From Paraburkholderia phenazinium (GTDB lineage Bacteria > Pseudomonadota > Gammaproteobacteria > Burkholderiales > Burkholderiaceae): 64,000 nucleotides of DNA. The stretch covers positions 558,001-622,000 of the forward strand of contig NZ_FNCJ01000001.1 in NCBI RefSeq assembly GCF_900100735.1, in the 5' to 3' direction. This document shows positions 52,863 through 61,011 of the stretch, one piece after another; the stretch's first letter is position 1; each line of letters begins with the position of its first letter. Under the pieces are notes generated by a model. That model saw only the letters and a program-made list of their open reading frames with translations, was not told the DNA's origin and made no database searches. The position numbers and the translations under genes are program-made.

Positions 52863-53185
52863 CTTCGAACGCAGAATATTTTGCCCGCTACGAGGCAATC
52901 GCAGCGATTTCCGCACGCATGCTGACGGCAGCGCGTCGCGCCCTGTGGAACGATCTGGTGCCCTTGCAGGAAGAATACCGGCACCTGGTCGACGCATTGC
53001 AGGACGCGGAAACCGGGGTGAGGCTCGACGAAGTGGAGCGGGCGCGCAAATACGACCTGATTCGCCAGATTCTGGCGGACGATGCGGCCATCCGGGATCT
53101 CGCGAACCCTCGTATGGCGAACCTGTCGGCGCTGTTTGCGGGTCGGCCGGCTCGGGTGCTCAAGGAATTGTACGGAGCCCGCTGA
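52859..53185 (+). CDS. fliT: Flagellar protein FliT
   Basis: FliT (108 aa) is a small helical chaperone (for FliD) that in enterics also restrains FlhDC. The product is all-helical, with ISARMLTAARRALWNDLVPL and the C-terminal DLANPRMANLSALFAG. Identification rests on size, the 4-bp overlap with fliS, and this weak similarity. Confidence 0.85.
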   Translation: MTSNAEYFARYEAIAAISARMLTAARRALWNDLVPLQEEYRHLVDALQDAETGVRLDEVERARKYDLIRQILADDAAIRDLANPRMANLSALFAGRPARVLKELYGAR

Positions 53186-53207
53186 GCTTTTTTGATTGCG
53201 ATAAATT

Positions 53208-53232
53208 GACTGCGTTAGCCGCGCGCAGTCAG
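53208..53232. repeat. Short perfect hairpin between fliT and the FliK-like gene
   Basis: TGACTGCG and CGCAGTCA form a perfect 8-bp stem around a 9-nt loop, 27 bp before the next start codon. No T-run follows. It may limit read-through or stabilise the upstream message. Confidence 0.4.
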
Positions 53233-53258
53233 TAGCAAAATCCCCCAAAGGAACCGGC

Positions 53259-54845
53259 ATGAACGGAATCGACACGGCCATCGCTTCGCTGCTTGCGAGC
53301 CGGGTCGACAGTCTGCTCAATATTGCACCTGGCGCCACGGGCGCCTCGCAAACCGGCGCCTCCGCGCTGAGCACCGACGCCCCGGTTACGCCGGGCGTGC
53401 CCGAGGTGCCGGCGCCGCCACCTGCCTCCGCGCAGACCATCCTGTCGGCCGTGGCGCAGACACTCAACGCGATTGTCCTGTCCGGCGGCGACGCGACTCC
53501 GGCCGTGCTCGGCCAGTTGCCGATCTGGCCCGCCGCACCGGCGCTCGACGTCGAGATGGCCGAACTTCCCCTGTTTGAATCGCTCGATGCCCAGACGGCG
53601 GGTGGCGCCGGCTCTGCCGCGCCGGGCAATGCCAACGCGGCGAATACTGCCGGCACGGCGAATGGCGCGAATGCGGCGAATGGCACGAGCAGCACGAGCG
53701 GCGCTGCGGCCAACGGCACTGCCGCGACTACCGCCACCAGCGTGGCGGCCTCGCCGGTACCGGTACCGGTAGCGGCGCTTGCGGCAGCGCTCGAACAGAC
53801 CGTGGCTGGCAGCGGCCTCTTCTACGAGGCGCATCTCGCGCAGTGGCTCGCCGGCCAGCTCACGCCCGCCGATCTCGCCAACGAACCGCAAAACCGTCTT
53901 CTCGATGGCGCCGCGCAGTTGCCGCTCGACTGGGCCGATGACGCCGACGGCGGCGGCCAGCCCGGCTCGGCCGCCGCGCAACAGGGCCGTCCGGGCGCGA
54001 CGCAAGCCGGCAATGGCGGTCCCGAGGGCAACGCCGCCACACGCTCGGCGACCTCGATCCAGTCGCCCCAGGCGGCGCGTTTCGCCGCCGGCGAAGTGCT
54101 GGCGAATTCGCTTTCCGAACTGTCTTCCACGCCCGAGCGGGCGGCGCTGCATGCCGCCACTGCCCAACTGGGAGACACGCCGACCCAGACCACCCAATCG
54201 ATGGCCGCAGCGGTCAATGCGGCGACGGTGCCGCTGGTGCGCCAGCAACTCGACATGCTCGCTACCGGCCAGTTTCGCTGGAGCGGCGAAGCGTGGCCGG
54301 GCGCCAAGCTCGACTGGACCATCGAGCAGGAGGGCGACGAGTGGGAGCGCGGCGGAGGCGGCGCCGCTACGGAGGAGGACTATCCGTGGCGCACCCGGCT
54401 CACGCTGTCGTTACCGCTGCTCGGCACGGTGGATGCGGAGCTCGTCCTCAACGGCAACAGGCTATCGGCACGGGTGCTGGCCAGTCCGCTCGGCGCGGCG
54501 CGGCTCGCCGAGCAAAGCGAGAGTTTTCGGCAGCGTCTGGCGGCAGCCGGGATCGAACTGAACGGCCTGTCGATTCGCGAGATCGGCGGCGCGGCGCCGG
54601 GAGCGACGCCGAATGCCGCCGCTGCTGCGGCTGCCCAGGCGGCCGCGGCTTCGGCCTACGCCCGGACGGCGCCGGCCGGCGAACCTGCGGGCGCGCCGCG
54701 CCGTGGCGCCAAGTCAGAGCGGCCCCAGCGGCCGGCGCGTCCCGAACGCTCCGAGTGGCCGCAGCGTCAGTCCCGTGCGGCTCGCCCCGAGCGCGCCCAA
54801 TGGCCGACCACGACGCCCGATACCGATTTCGACTGGGACATGTGA
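53259..54845 (+). CDS. FliK-like flagellar hook-length control domain protein
   Basis: This is a 528-aa protein with a FliK/Flg_hook-type layout. About 330 residues of Ala/Pro/Thr-rich sequence precede a domain with RTRLTLSLPLLGTVDAELVL, NGNRLSARVLASPLGAARLA and a helix of the QSESFRQRLAAAGIELNGLS type. A basic Arg/Pro-rich tail ends it. It differs from the FliK at 44370 in lacking the usual LNPKDLGP motif. The start ATG follows AAAGGAA. Its stop overlaps the start of the FlhB-like gene by one base. Family is likely, exact role unknown. Confidence 0.75.
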   Translation: MNGIDTAIASLLASRVDSLLNIAPGATGASQTGASALSTDAPVTPGVPEVPAPPPASAQTILSAVAQTLNAIVLSGGDATPAVLGQLPIWPAAPALDVEMAELPLFESLDAQTAGGAGSAAPGNANAANTAGTANGANAANGTSSTSGAAANGTAATTATSVAASPVPVPVAALAAALEQTVAGSGLFYEAHLAQWLAGQLTPADLANEPQNRLLDGAAQLPLDWADDADGGGQPGSAAAQQGRPGATQAGNGGPEGNAATRSATSIQSPQAARFAAGEVLANSLSELSSTPERAALHAATAQLGDTPTQTTQSMAAAVNAATVPLVRQQLDMLATGQFRWSGEAWPGAKLDWTIEQEGDEWERGGGGAATEEDYPWRTRLTLSLPLLGTVDAELVLNGNRLSARVLASPLGAARLAEQSESFRQRLAAAGIELNGLSIREIGGAAPGATPNAAAAAAAQAAAASAYARTAPAGEPAGAPRRGAKSERPQRPARPERSEWPQRQSRAARPERAQWPTTTPDTDFDWDM

Positions 54846-55165
54846 TGAGCCGCAGGAATCGCAAAAGCGCGGCCGCGCTCGTCTACGACGCCCAAAGCAG
54901 CGAATTCGCGCCGCGCGTGGTCGCGAAGGGCTATGGGCTCGTCGCGGAGATGATCATTCAGCGCGCCAAGGAGGCCGGCCTCTATGTGCACGAGGCGCCC
55001 GAGATGGTGTCGCTGCTAATGCAGGTGGACCTCGATTCGCGCATCCCGCCACAGCTCTATCAGGCGGTGGCGGAACTGCTGGCCTGGCTGCACCGGCTGG
55101 AAAGCGGCGCGGCGGACGAGCCGCCGTCGACGGCCATCGAGCCGGTCGGCGCGAAGCGCGTCTAG
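54845..55165 (+). CDS. FlhB C-terminal-domain-like protein (FhlB/FlhX type)
   Basis: The protein (106 aa) matches only the cytoplasmic part of FlhB: FAPRVVAKGYGLVAEMIIQR, then VHEAPEMVSLLMQVDLDSRI and QLYQAVAELLAWLHRLES. It aligns with FlhB (16431) from just after that protein's cleavage site. There are no membrane helices and no NPTH. The position before the shared core reads ALVYDAQSSEF. It therefore resembles the already-cleaved FlhB-CC fragment. It is coupled to the FliK-like gene (TGATG overlap). Confidence 0.85.
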   Translation: MSRRNRKSAAALVYDAQSSEFAPRVVAKGYGLVAEMIIQRAKEAGLYVHEAPEMVSLLMQVDLDSRIPPQLYQAVAELLAWLHRLESGAADEPPSTAIEPVGAKRV

Positions 55166-55197
55166 GGCGCATCCCGCACTATGCGGCCCGCTTGCCC

Positions 55198-55262
55198 TGC
55201 AGCCGCAACATCAGCCGCGACTACACACACAACTACAGCCGCAGCTACAGACGCAACATCAA
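55198..55262. repeat. Degenerate 12-nt tandem repeats in the convergent junction
   Basis: CAGCCGCAACAT, CAGCCGCGACTA, CAGCCGCAGCTA and CAGACGCAACAT occur in series, interrupted once by ACACACACAACTA. The last unit runs into the end of the aldehyde dehydrogenase gene. Confidence 0.6.
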
Positions 55263-56663
55263 CTTGAGCAGTGCATTGACGCGCTTGCCGTACGGCGGCG
55301 AAATCAGCCCACGGGCATTCCAGCGCGCCTGGGTGAGCACCGGCTTCATCTTCGAGAAGGTCACGAAACCCTCATAGCCGTGATAGGCGCCCATTCCGCT
55401 CGCGCCGACTCCGCCAAACGGCAGGCTTTCGCAGGCTAGATGCATCAACGTTTCGTTGACCGCCATGCCGCCGGCGATGGTTTCCTGCTCGACCCGTTCG
55501 ATGGTCCTTGCATCCTCGTCGTAGAGATACAGTGCGAGCGGCCGCGGCCGGGCGTTGATCCAGGCGATCGCTTCATCGAGCGTGTCGTACGGCACGATCG
55601 GCAGCAGCGGCCCGAAAATCTCCTCCTGCATCAGCGCGCTCTGGTCGGACGCCTGGGTCACGGCGATTAGCGGAAAGCGCCGGGTGGCAGGGTCGGCGCC
55701 GCCGTCGGCGAGCGGATGGAGCTGTGCGCCCGCAGCTTGCGCCTCGTCGGCGAGGCGCTGCAGCCGGTCGAAATGACGCCCGGAGATGATCGAGGTGTAG
55801 TCGCGATTGCGCGTGAAATCCGGGTACATCGCCGCCATCCGTGCCCGCGCCCGTTCGATGAAGGCTTGTTCCTTGCCGCGCGGCACCAGCACATAGTCCG
55901 GCGCGACGCAGGTCTGACCGGCGTTCAGCGTCTTGCCGGCAATCAGGTTGTCGACTGCGTTGTCGAAGCGCGCATGCGGGCCGATGATGGCGGGCGACTT
56001 GCCGCCCAGTTCGAGCGTGACCGGCGTCAGATGCTCGGCGGCGGCGCGCATCACCTCGTGGCCTACCTTGGTCGAGCCGGTGAACAGCAGGTGATCGAAG
56101 GGCTGCGCGCTGAAGGCGGCGGCGAGCGCGGCATCGCCGTTCACGACCGTGACCTGGTCGCGAGCGAAGGTTTGCCCGATCAGTTGTTCGAACAGCGCCG
56201 AGGTGCGCGGCGTCAGCTCCGACATCTTGATGACGGCGCGGTTGCCAGCGGTGAGGGCGCTCACCAGCGGACCGGCGGCGAGCAGCACTGGGTAGTTCCA
56301 CGGCACGATGATGCCGACCACGCCGAGCGGCTGCGGAATCACCTTGGCGCGCGCCGGCAATAGCCACTTGTTGGTGCTGCGCCGCTGAGTTTTCATCCAG
56401 CGCTTGCCGTGCTTGAGCGCGGCGTCGATTTCCTCTTTCACCACGAGGAATTCCGCCAGCAGGATCTCCTCTTTCGAGCGGTTGCCGAAGTCCGCGTTCA
56501 TCGCCTCGGCGAGCGCGTCGCGGTTGTCGAGCAGCATCTTGCGCAATGCCTTCAGATGCGCTGCGCGTGTTTCCCACGACGGGTACGGCGCACGCAGATA
56601 GCTGAGCCGCTGCTCGCGCAGCAGCGCTTCGAGCGCGGCAATCTCAGGCAGGTCGTTCTTCAT
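55245..56663 (-). CDS. Aldehyde dehydrogenase, coniferyl aldehyde dehydrogenase type
   Basis: This 472-aa NAD(P)-dependent aldehyde dehydrogenase oxidises an aldehyde to the acid. The catalytic Cys252 lies in LNAGQTCVAPDY and Glu218 in TLELGGKSP. The cofactor-binding FTGSTKVG and C-terminal SLPFGGVGASGMGAYHGYEG are present. Length and overall sequence fit the class-3-like coniferyl aldehyde dehydrogenases of Burkholderiaceae. The real substrate is uncertain. The next gene on this strand is an acyl-CoA dehydrogenase, and a GMC alcohol oxidoreductase lies beyond. Confidence 0.85.
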   Translation of the reverse strand: MKNDLPEIAALEALLREQRLSYLRAPYPSWETRAAHLKALRKMLLDNRDALAEAMNADFGNRSKEEILLAEFLVVKEEIDAALKHGKRWMKTQRRSTNKWLLPARAKVIPQPLGVVGIIVPWNYPVLLAAGPLVSALTAGNRAVIKMSELTPRTSALFEQLIGQTFARDQVTVVNGDAALAAAFSAQPFDHLLFTGSTKVGHEVMRAAAEHLTPVTLELGGKSPAIIGPHARFDNAVDNLIAGKTLNAGQTCVAPDYVLVPRGKEQAFIERARARMAAMYPDFTRNRDYTSIISGRHFDRLQRLADEAQAAGAQLHPLADGGADPATRRFPLIAVTQASDQSALMQEEIFGPLLPIVPYDTLDEAIAWINARPRPLALYLYDEDARTIERVEQETIAGGMAVNETLMHLACESLPFGGVGASGMGAYHGYEGFVTFSKMKPVLTQARWNARGLISPPYGKRVNALLKLMLRL

Positions 56664-56810
56664 GTGTACTCCCCCTTGCTGGATGGGTCGGTGCGCGGTG
56701 GGCCGCGCTTATGGGTGTAGTGATTGGAGAACCGGCGAGCGTGCCGCTCGTCGAGCAGCAGGTTGAGGCGCTCAGGAGGCGGCTCATCAGGTCGCACATC
56801 GAGCCGTTCA

Positions 56811-58484
56811 TCAGGCTGGGAAAGCCCGCTCGATAATCGCCGCATGATCGAAGCTGGCCGGCAAGGTGCCGTACACCCGGCCGCTTTCGCCGCAGCCGTC
56901 GGCCAGACGTGTGGCGATGAAGGCGTCGGCGACGGCAGCCGGAGCGTGGCGCACGAGCAGCGTGGCCTGGGCGATCAGGACGATTTGCTGGGCGATCCGC
57001 CGCGCCGAGGCTTCACGCGTGTGCGGCGCCTCGTTGAGCGTGGCGGCAAGGCGCTGCAATGCCGTGGCAAGCGCGGGATGCGCCTGCGCCTGGGTCTGCC
57101 ACGCGGCGAACAGCGCCTGCGCGGCATCGGCTTCGCGCTCCACGGCGCGCAACACGTCGAGGCACATCACATTGCCTGAACCTTCCCAGATCGAATTGAC
57201 CGGCGCCTCGCGATAGAAGCGCGCCATCGGCCCCTCTTCGACATAACCGTTGCCGCCCCACACTTCCATCGCCTCGCCGGTGAATTCAAGCGTGCGCTTG
57301 CAGACCCAGTACTTGGCCGCGGGGGTGACGATGCGCCGCCACGCGCGTTCTTCGGGGGCGCTGGCGGCATCCTCGAAGGCGCGCGCGAGACGCATGAAGA
57401 GGACCGTAGCCGCTTCGGATTCCAGAGCGAGATCGGCGAGCACGTTTTGCATGAGCGGTTGCTCGGCCAGATGCCGGCCGAACGCGCTGCGATGCCGCGC
57501 GTGGTGAATTGCCTGCACCAGCGCCGCACGCATCAGCGCCGCACTGCCTATCACGCAGTCGAGCCGCGTGTAGTTCGCCATTTCGATGATGGTCGGCACG
57601 CCACGGCCTTCATCGCCGATCAGGATGCCGTACGCGTCGAGGAATTCCACCTCGCTGCTCGCGTTCGAGCGATTCCCGAGCTTGTCTTTCAGGCGCTGGA
57701 TCTGCACCGCGTTCTTGCTGCCGTCCGGGGCAAAGCGCGGCACGAAGAAACACGACAGGCCTGCCTGATCGTCGGTGCGGGCGAGCACCAGGTGGGCGTC
57801 GCATTGCGGCGCCGAAAAGAACCACTTGTGGCCGACCAGCCGGTATTCAGTGCCGCGTCCACCAGCGCCCGTGGCGTAGGCGTGAGTCTGATTGCTGCGC
57901 ACATCCGAGCCGCCCTGTTTCTCGGTCATGCCCATGCCGATCATCGCCGAGCCTTTCTGCGCCAGCGGCAGGTCGCGCGGATCGTGTTCGCGGGCATAGA
58001 GCTTGTCGCGCAACGTGTCGAAGAGCGCCGGTTCGCGCTGCAGCACCGGAATGCTGGCGAAGGTCATGGTGAGCGGGCACAGCGAACCAGACTCGATCTG
58101 TGCATGCAGGAAGTAGCCGGCGCAGCGCGCTGCCATGGCGCCGCGTTGCGGATCGGAAAACGGCAGGGCGTGCAGACCTTCGCGCCGCAGCAGCGCCAGC
58201 AGGCTGTGCCACGCCGGGTGAAATTCCAGCGCGTCGATACGCTCGCCGCGCGGATTATGCGTGAACAGTTCAGGAGTGTGGCGGTTCGCCAGTTCGGCCA
58301 GCGCGAGCGTGTCCGGCGTGGTCAGCGCGGCGCCGTGGCGCAGCAGCGCGTCGCGATGCCAACCGGCGCCGTCGCGTTCGAGTGCGGCGACGAGGGCGGT
58401 ATCGCAGGCAAACAGGTTGTAATCCGCGAGAGGCGGAACCTGATTCGTGACGTCGTGCGTTTTGCCGGGGCCGTGCCGTTCCAT
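56811..58484 (-). CDS. Acyl-CoA dehydrogenase family protein, AidB-like
   Basis: This is a flavin acyl-CoA dehydrogenase-fold protein of 557 aa. IGMGMTEKQGGSDVRSNQTH, GHKWFFSAPQCDAHLVLART and the C-terminal EVWGGNGYVEEGPMARFYRE are typical of the AidB / isovaleryl-CoA dehydrogenase branch, whose members are about 540-560 aa. ATG 58484 has GGAG 10 nt upstream. The longer open frame upstream is not supported. It may act in acyl-CoA oxidation or, like AidB, in an alkylation response. Neighbours favour catabolism. Confidence 0.85.
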   Translation of the reverse strand: MERHGPGKTHDVTNQVPPLADYNLFACDTALVAALERDGAGWHRDALLRHGAALTTPDTLALAELANRHTPELFTHNPRGERIDALEFHPAWHSLLALLRREGLHALPFSDPQRGAMAARCAGYFLHAQIESGSLCPLTMTFASIPVLQREPALFDTLRDKLYAREHDPRDLPLAQKGSAMIGMGMTEKQGGSDVRSNQTHAYATGAGGRGTEYRLVGHKWFFSAPQCDAHLVLARTDDQAGLSCFFVPRFAPDGSKNAVQIQRLKDKLGNRSNASSEVEFLDAYGILIGDEGRGVPTIIEMANYTRLDCVIGSAALMRAALVQAIHHARHRSAFGRHLAEQPLMQNVLADLALESEAATVLFMRLARAFEDAASAPEERAWRRIVTPAAKYWVCKRTLEFTGEAMEVWGGNGYVEEGPMARFYREAPVNSIWEGSGNVMCLDVLRAVEREADAAQALFAAWQTQAQAHPALATALQRLAATLNEAPHTREASARRIAQQIVLIAQATLLVRHAPAAVADAFIATRLADGCGESGRVYGTLPASFDHAAIIERAFPA

Positions 58485-58948
58485 CTGCTGTCTCCGTCTT
58501 TGCCGGATGCGCGCCGGGGTCCGGTCAGGATCCGCTCGGAGCGCTGTTTTATCGGTGCATGCTGTGGCGCTTGTCATCGCGCTCGGGCGCGTTGCGCTGC
58601 GTTTGAATGCCGTGTTTGTAAGCCGCGCGGGCCTCGCCATGCCGGCGTGCAGGGGGGCTCAAGCGGTCTCGGGCGCTACCGGTTCCACCTCGGCAGCCAT
58701 CTTTCATCATAGGGTCGCGCTGCGCTTTTCGTTTAGAGGGATCGCTCTGGCACGATCCCGCCGCGCGTTGGCAACGCATCCCTACAATGCGCAGGAACAC
58801 ACGTAGACAAGTGTGCACGAGACAGCAACCAGAGACAGTAACCACTTTGCGTGGGATCGGCCGCAACAAGCTGCATGGGACCGGAGTAAGCGCTAAAGCG
58901 CTAACTCCGGTCCCATGCAGCCACTGTGGCCCGCATCAGGAGGAGCGC
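58485..58948. other. Divergent intergenic region upstream of the GMC oxidoreductase gene
   Basis: This 464-bp region serves the promoters of the acyl-CoA dehydrogenase (-) and GMC gene (+). The only clear structure is the long palindrome at 58871-58920. I could not find a convincing -35/-10 pair for either gene. Confidence 0.5.
58871..58920. repeat. Long palindrome before the GMC gene (dispersed hairpin family, copy 2)
   Basis: Two 23-nt arms (58871-58893 and 58898-58920) pair with a single mismatch around a TAAA loop. Arms begin CTGCATGGGACCGGAGTAAG. The related but less perfect copy is at 12894-12928. It ends 28 bp before the GMC start codon, so it would be transcribed into the leader. Confidence 0.85.
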
Positions 58949-60589
58949 ATGCAATACGACTACATCATCGTAGGTGCGGGGTCCGGCGGCTGTTCGCTGG
59001 CGGGCCGGCTGGCGGACACCTGTCCCGATGCGACGATCGCGCTGATCGAAGCCGGGCCGCACACCGACCGCAATCTGTTCGTCAACATGCCGGTCGGCGT
59101 CGCAGCCGTCGTGCCCAACAAGCTCAAGACCAACTACGGCTACGAGACCACGCCGCAACCGGCGCTCGCCGGGCGCCGCGGTTATCAACCGCGCGGGCGC
59201 GGCTTTGGCGGGTCGAGCGCGATCAACGCCATGATCTACACGCGCGGCCATCCGCTCGATTACGACGAATGGGCGCAACTCGGCTGCGACGGCTGGGGGT
59301 GGGCCGATGTTTTGCCGTACTTTCGCCGCGCGGAGGGTAATCAACGCGGCGCCGATGCGTGGCATGGCGCGGATGGACCGCTTACGGTCAGCGATCTGCG
59401 CTATCGCAATCCGTTCTCGCAGCGTTTCGTGCAGGCCGCTCTCGAAGCGGGCCACCGGGCCAATCCCGACTTCAACGGCGTCGAGCAGGAAGGAATCGGT
59501 TTCTACCAGGTTACCCAGCGCGACGGACGGCGCTGCAGCGTGGCGCGAGCGTATATCTACGACCGCGAGCGGCCCAATCTGCACACGCTCGCCGATGCGA
59601 CGGTGCTGCGCGTGATCTTCGATGGCAAGCGGGCGAGCGGTGTCGAGATCGTGCGTGGCGGGTGCACCGAAACGCTCGAAGCGCGTGCGGAGGTGGTGCT
59701 CGCGGCGGGCGCGTTCAATACGCCGCAGTTGCTGATGTGCTCGGGGATCGGGCCGGCTGCGCAACTGCAAGCGTTCGGAATACCGGTGATTCACGACGCG
59801 CCGCAGGTCGGCCAGAACCTGATCGACCATATCGACTTCACCATCAACAAGCGGGTGAGGTCGATCGAGCCGACTGGCTTTTCGCTGCGCGGGATCGCGC
59901 GGATGCTGCCGCAGTTCGTGACCTTCATGCGGCACGGCACGGGCATGCTGTCGAGCAACGTCGCCGAGGCGGGCGGCTTCCTCAAGAGCAGGCCCACGCT
60001 GGAGCGCCCCGATCTGCAATTGCATTTTTGCGCCGCGCTGGTCGACGATCACAACCGCCATATGCATTGGGGGCACGGCTATTCGCTGCACGTCTGCGTG
60101 CTGCGTCCGCATAGCCGCGGCACGGTGACGCTCGCAAGCGCCGATGCGCGCGAGGCGCCGGTGATCGATCCGCGCTTCCTGAGCGATTCGCGCGATCTGG
60201 ACCTGCTGGTGGAGGGCGGGCTGATTGCAAGGCGGATTCTCGACTCACCGTCGCTCGCGGTATGCGGCGGCAAGGAGTTGTACACGCATTCAGGCCAGAA
60301 TCATGCTGAGTTGCGCGAGACCATCGCCGCACACGCCGATACGATTTATCACCCGGTCGCGACCTGCAGGATGGGTAGCGATGCCGCGTCCGTGGTCGAT
60401 CCGCAGTTACGGGTGCGCGGCGTGACGGGGCTGCGAATCGTCGATGCGTCCGTGATGCCGACCTTGATCGGCGGCAACACGAATGCGCCGACGGTGATGA
60501 TCGGTGAGCGGGCCGCCGAGTTCATTGCGACGGCGCAGCGCGCCGGAGCCGCGGCGCAGGTTGGGGTGGCCGCCGGCGCGGTGGCTTGA
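58949..60589 (+). CDS. GMC family oxidoreductase (choline dehydrogenase-like)
   Basis: This FAD-dependent alcohol oxidoreductase has 546 aa. The FAD site is YIIVGAGSGGCSLAGRLAD. GMC signature 1 is GRGFGGSSAINAMIYTRGHP. The catalytic His region is HPVATCRMG, and the C-terminal NTNAPTVMIGERAAEFI closes the domain. ATG 58949 is preceded by AGGAGG at ideal spacing. The frame is open upstream through the palindrome. With the nearby aldehyde and acyl-CoA dehydrogenases it could oxidise an alcohol to acid and onward. The substrate is not known. Confidence 0.92.
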   Translation: MQYDYIIVGAGSGGCSLAGRLADTCPDATIALIEAGPHTDRNLFVNMPVGVAAVVPNKLKTNYGYETTPQPALAGRRGYQPRGRGFGGSSAINAMIYTRGHPLDYDEWAQLGCDGWGWADVLPYFRRAEGNQRGADAWHGADGPLTVSDLRYRNPFSQRFVQAALEAGHRANPDFNGVEQEGIGFYQVTQRDGRRCSVARAYIYDRERPNLHTLADATVLRVIFDGKRASGVEIVRGGCTETLEARAEVVLAAGAFNTPQLLMCSGIGPAAQLQAFGIPVIHDAPQVGQNLIDHIDFTINKRVRSIEPTGFSLRGIARMLPQFVTFMRHGTGMLSSNVAEAGGFLKSRPTLERPDLQLHFCAALVDDHNRHMHWGHGYSLHVCVLRPHSRGTVTLASADAREAPVIDPRFLSDSRDLDLLVEGGLIARRILDSPSLAVCGGKELYTHSGQNHAELRETIAAHADTIYHPVATCRMGSDAASVVDPQLRVRGVTGLRIVDASVMPTLIGGNTNAPTVMIGERAAEFIATAQRAGAAAQVGVAAGAVA

Positions 60590-61011
60590 GGTGGCGGCTT
60601 GAAGTGGCGCGAGGTGAGGCGAATCCGGCGGCCTTGCCTGCACAGGTTATTTCGATATAACGCCGGATTTCTTTAAAAATAACGCAGGCCGTACTCATTA
60701 AAGACCGCTTGCGTCTCGCCAAATAGTTTTTCGCGAATATGCCGCAGCAATTCAATCAGATTAATCCGTGTGATTCTGGCAGATTACTCTTACATCTCCA
60801 TTGGCAATCTGTCGTTGGGGGAACCCATGCTGCAAGCCGGACGGTGGCCGCGTTTTCAAAAATAAAATGGCCACCTAAAAATATCCGAGGATTATTCTGA
60901 ATTTCTGTCAATAATCTTGCCGACGCATTTTTGAGATTTTCACGCCCCTATACTCTCGCGGCGAAAAGAGCGTGTCAGGTGACGCGTTCAGAATTTCAAG
61001 GAAGCGAGTCG
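60590..61011. other. AT-rich intergenic region upstream of the DUF937-OmpA gene
   Basis: These 422 bp are markedly richer in A and T than the rest of the window, mostly between 60640 and 60960. A GGTGGCC/GGCCACC inverted repeat spans 60843-60875. TATACT at 60947-60952 is a possible -10 without a good -35. I see no gene. Confidence 0.5.

Noticed and set aside
58749-58775. Possible sigma54 promoter (TGGCACG...) upstream of the GMC gene
   Set aside because: The -24 part fits, but the -12 TTGC element is absent and spacing does not give a GC at -12.
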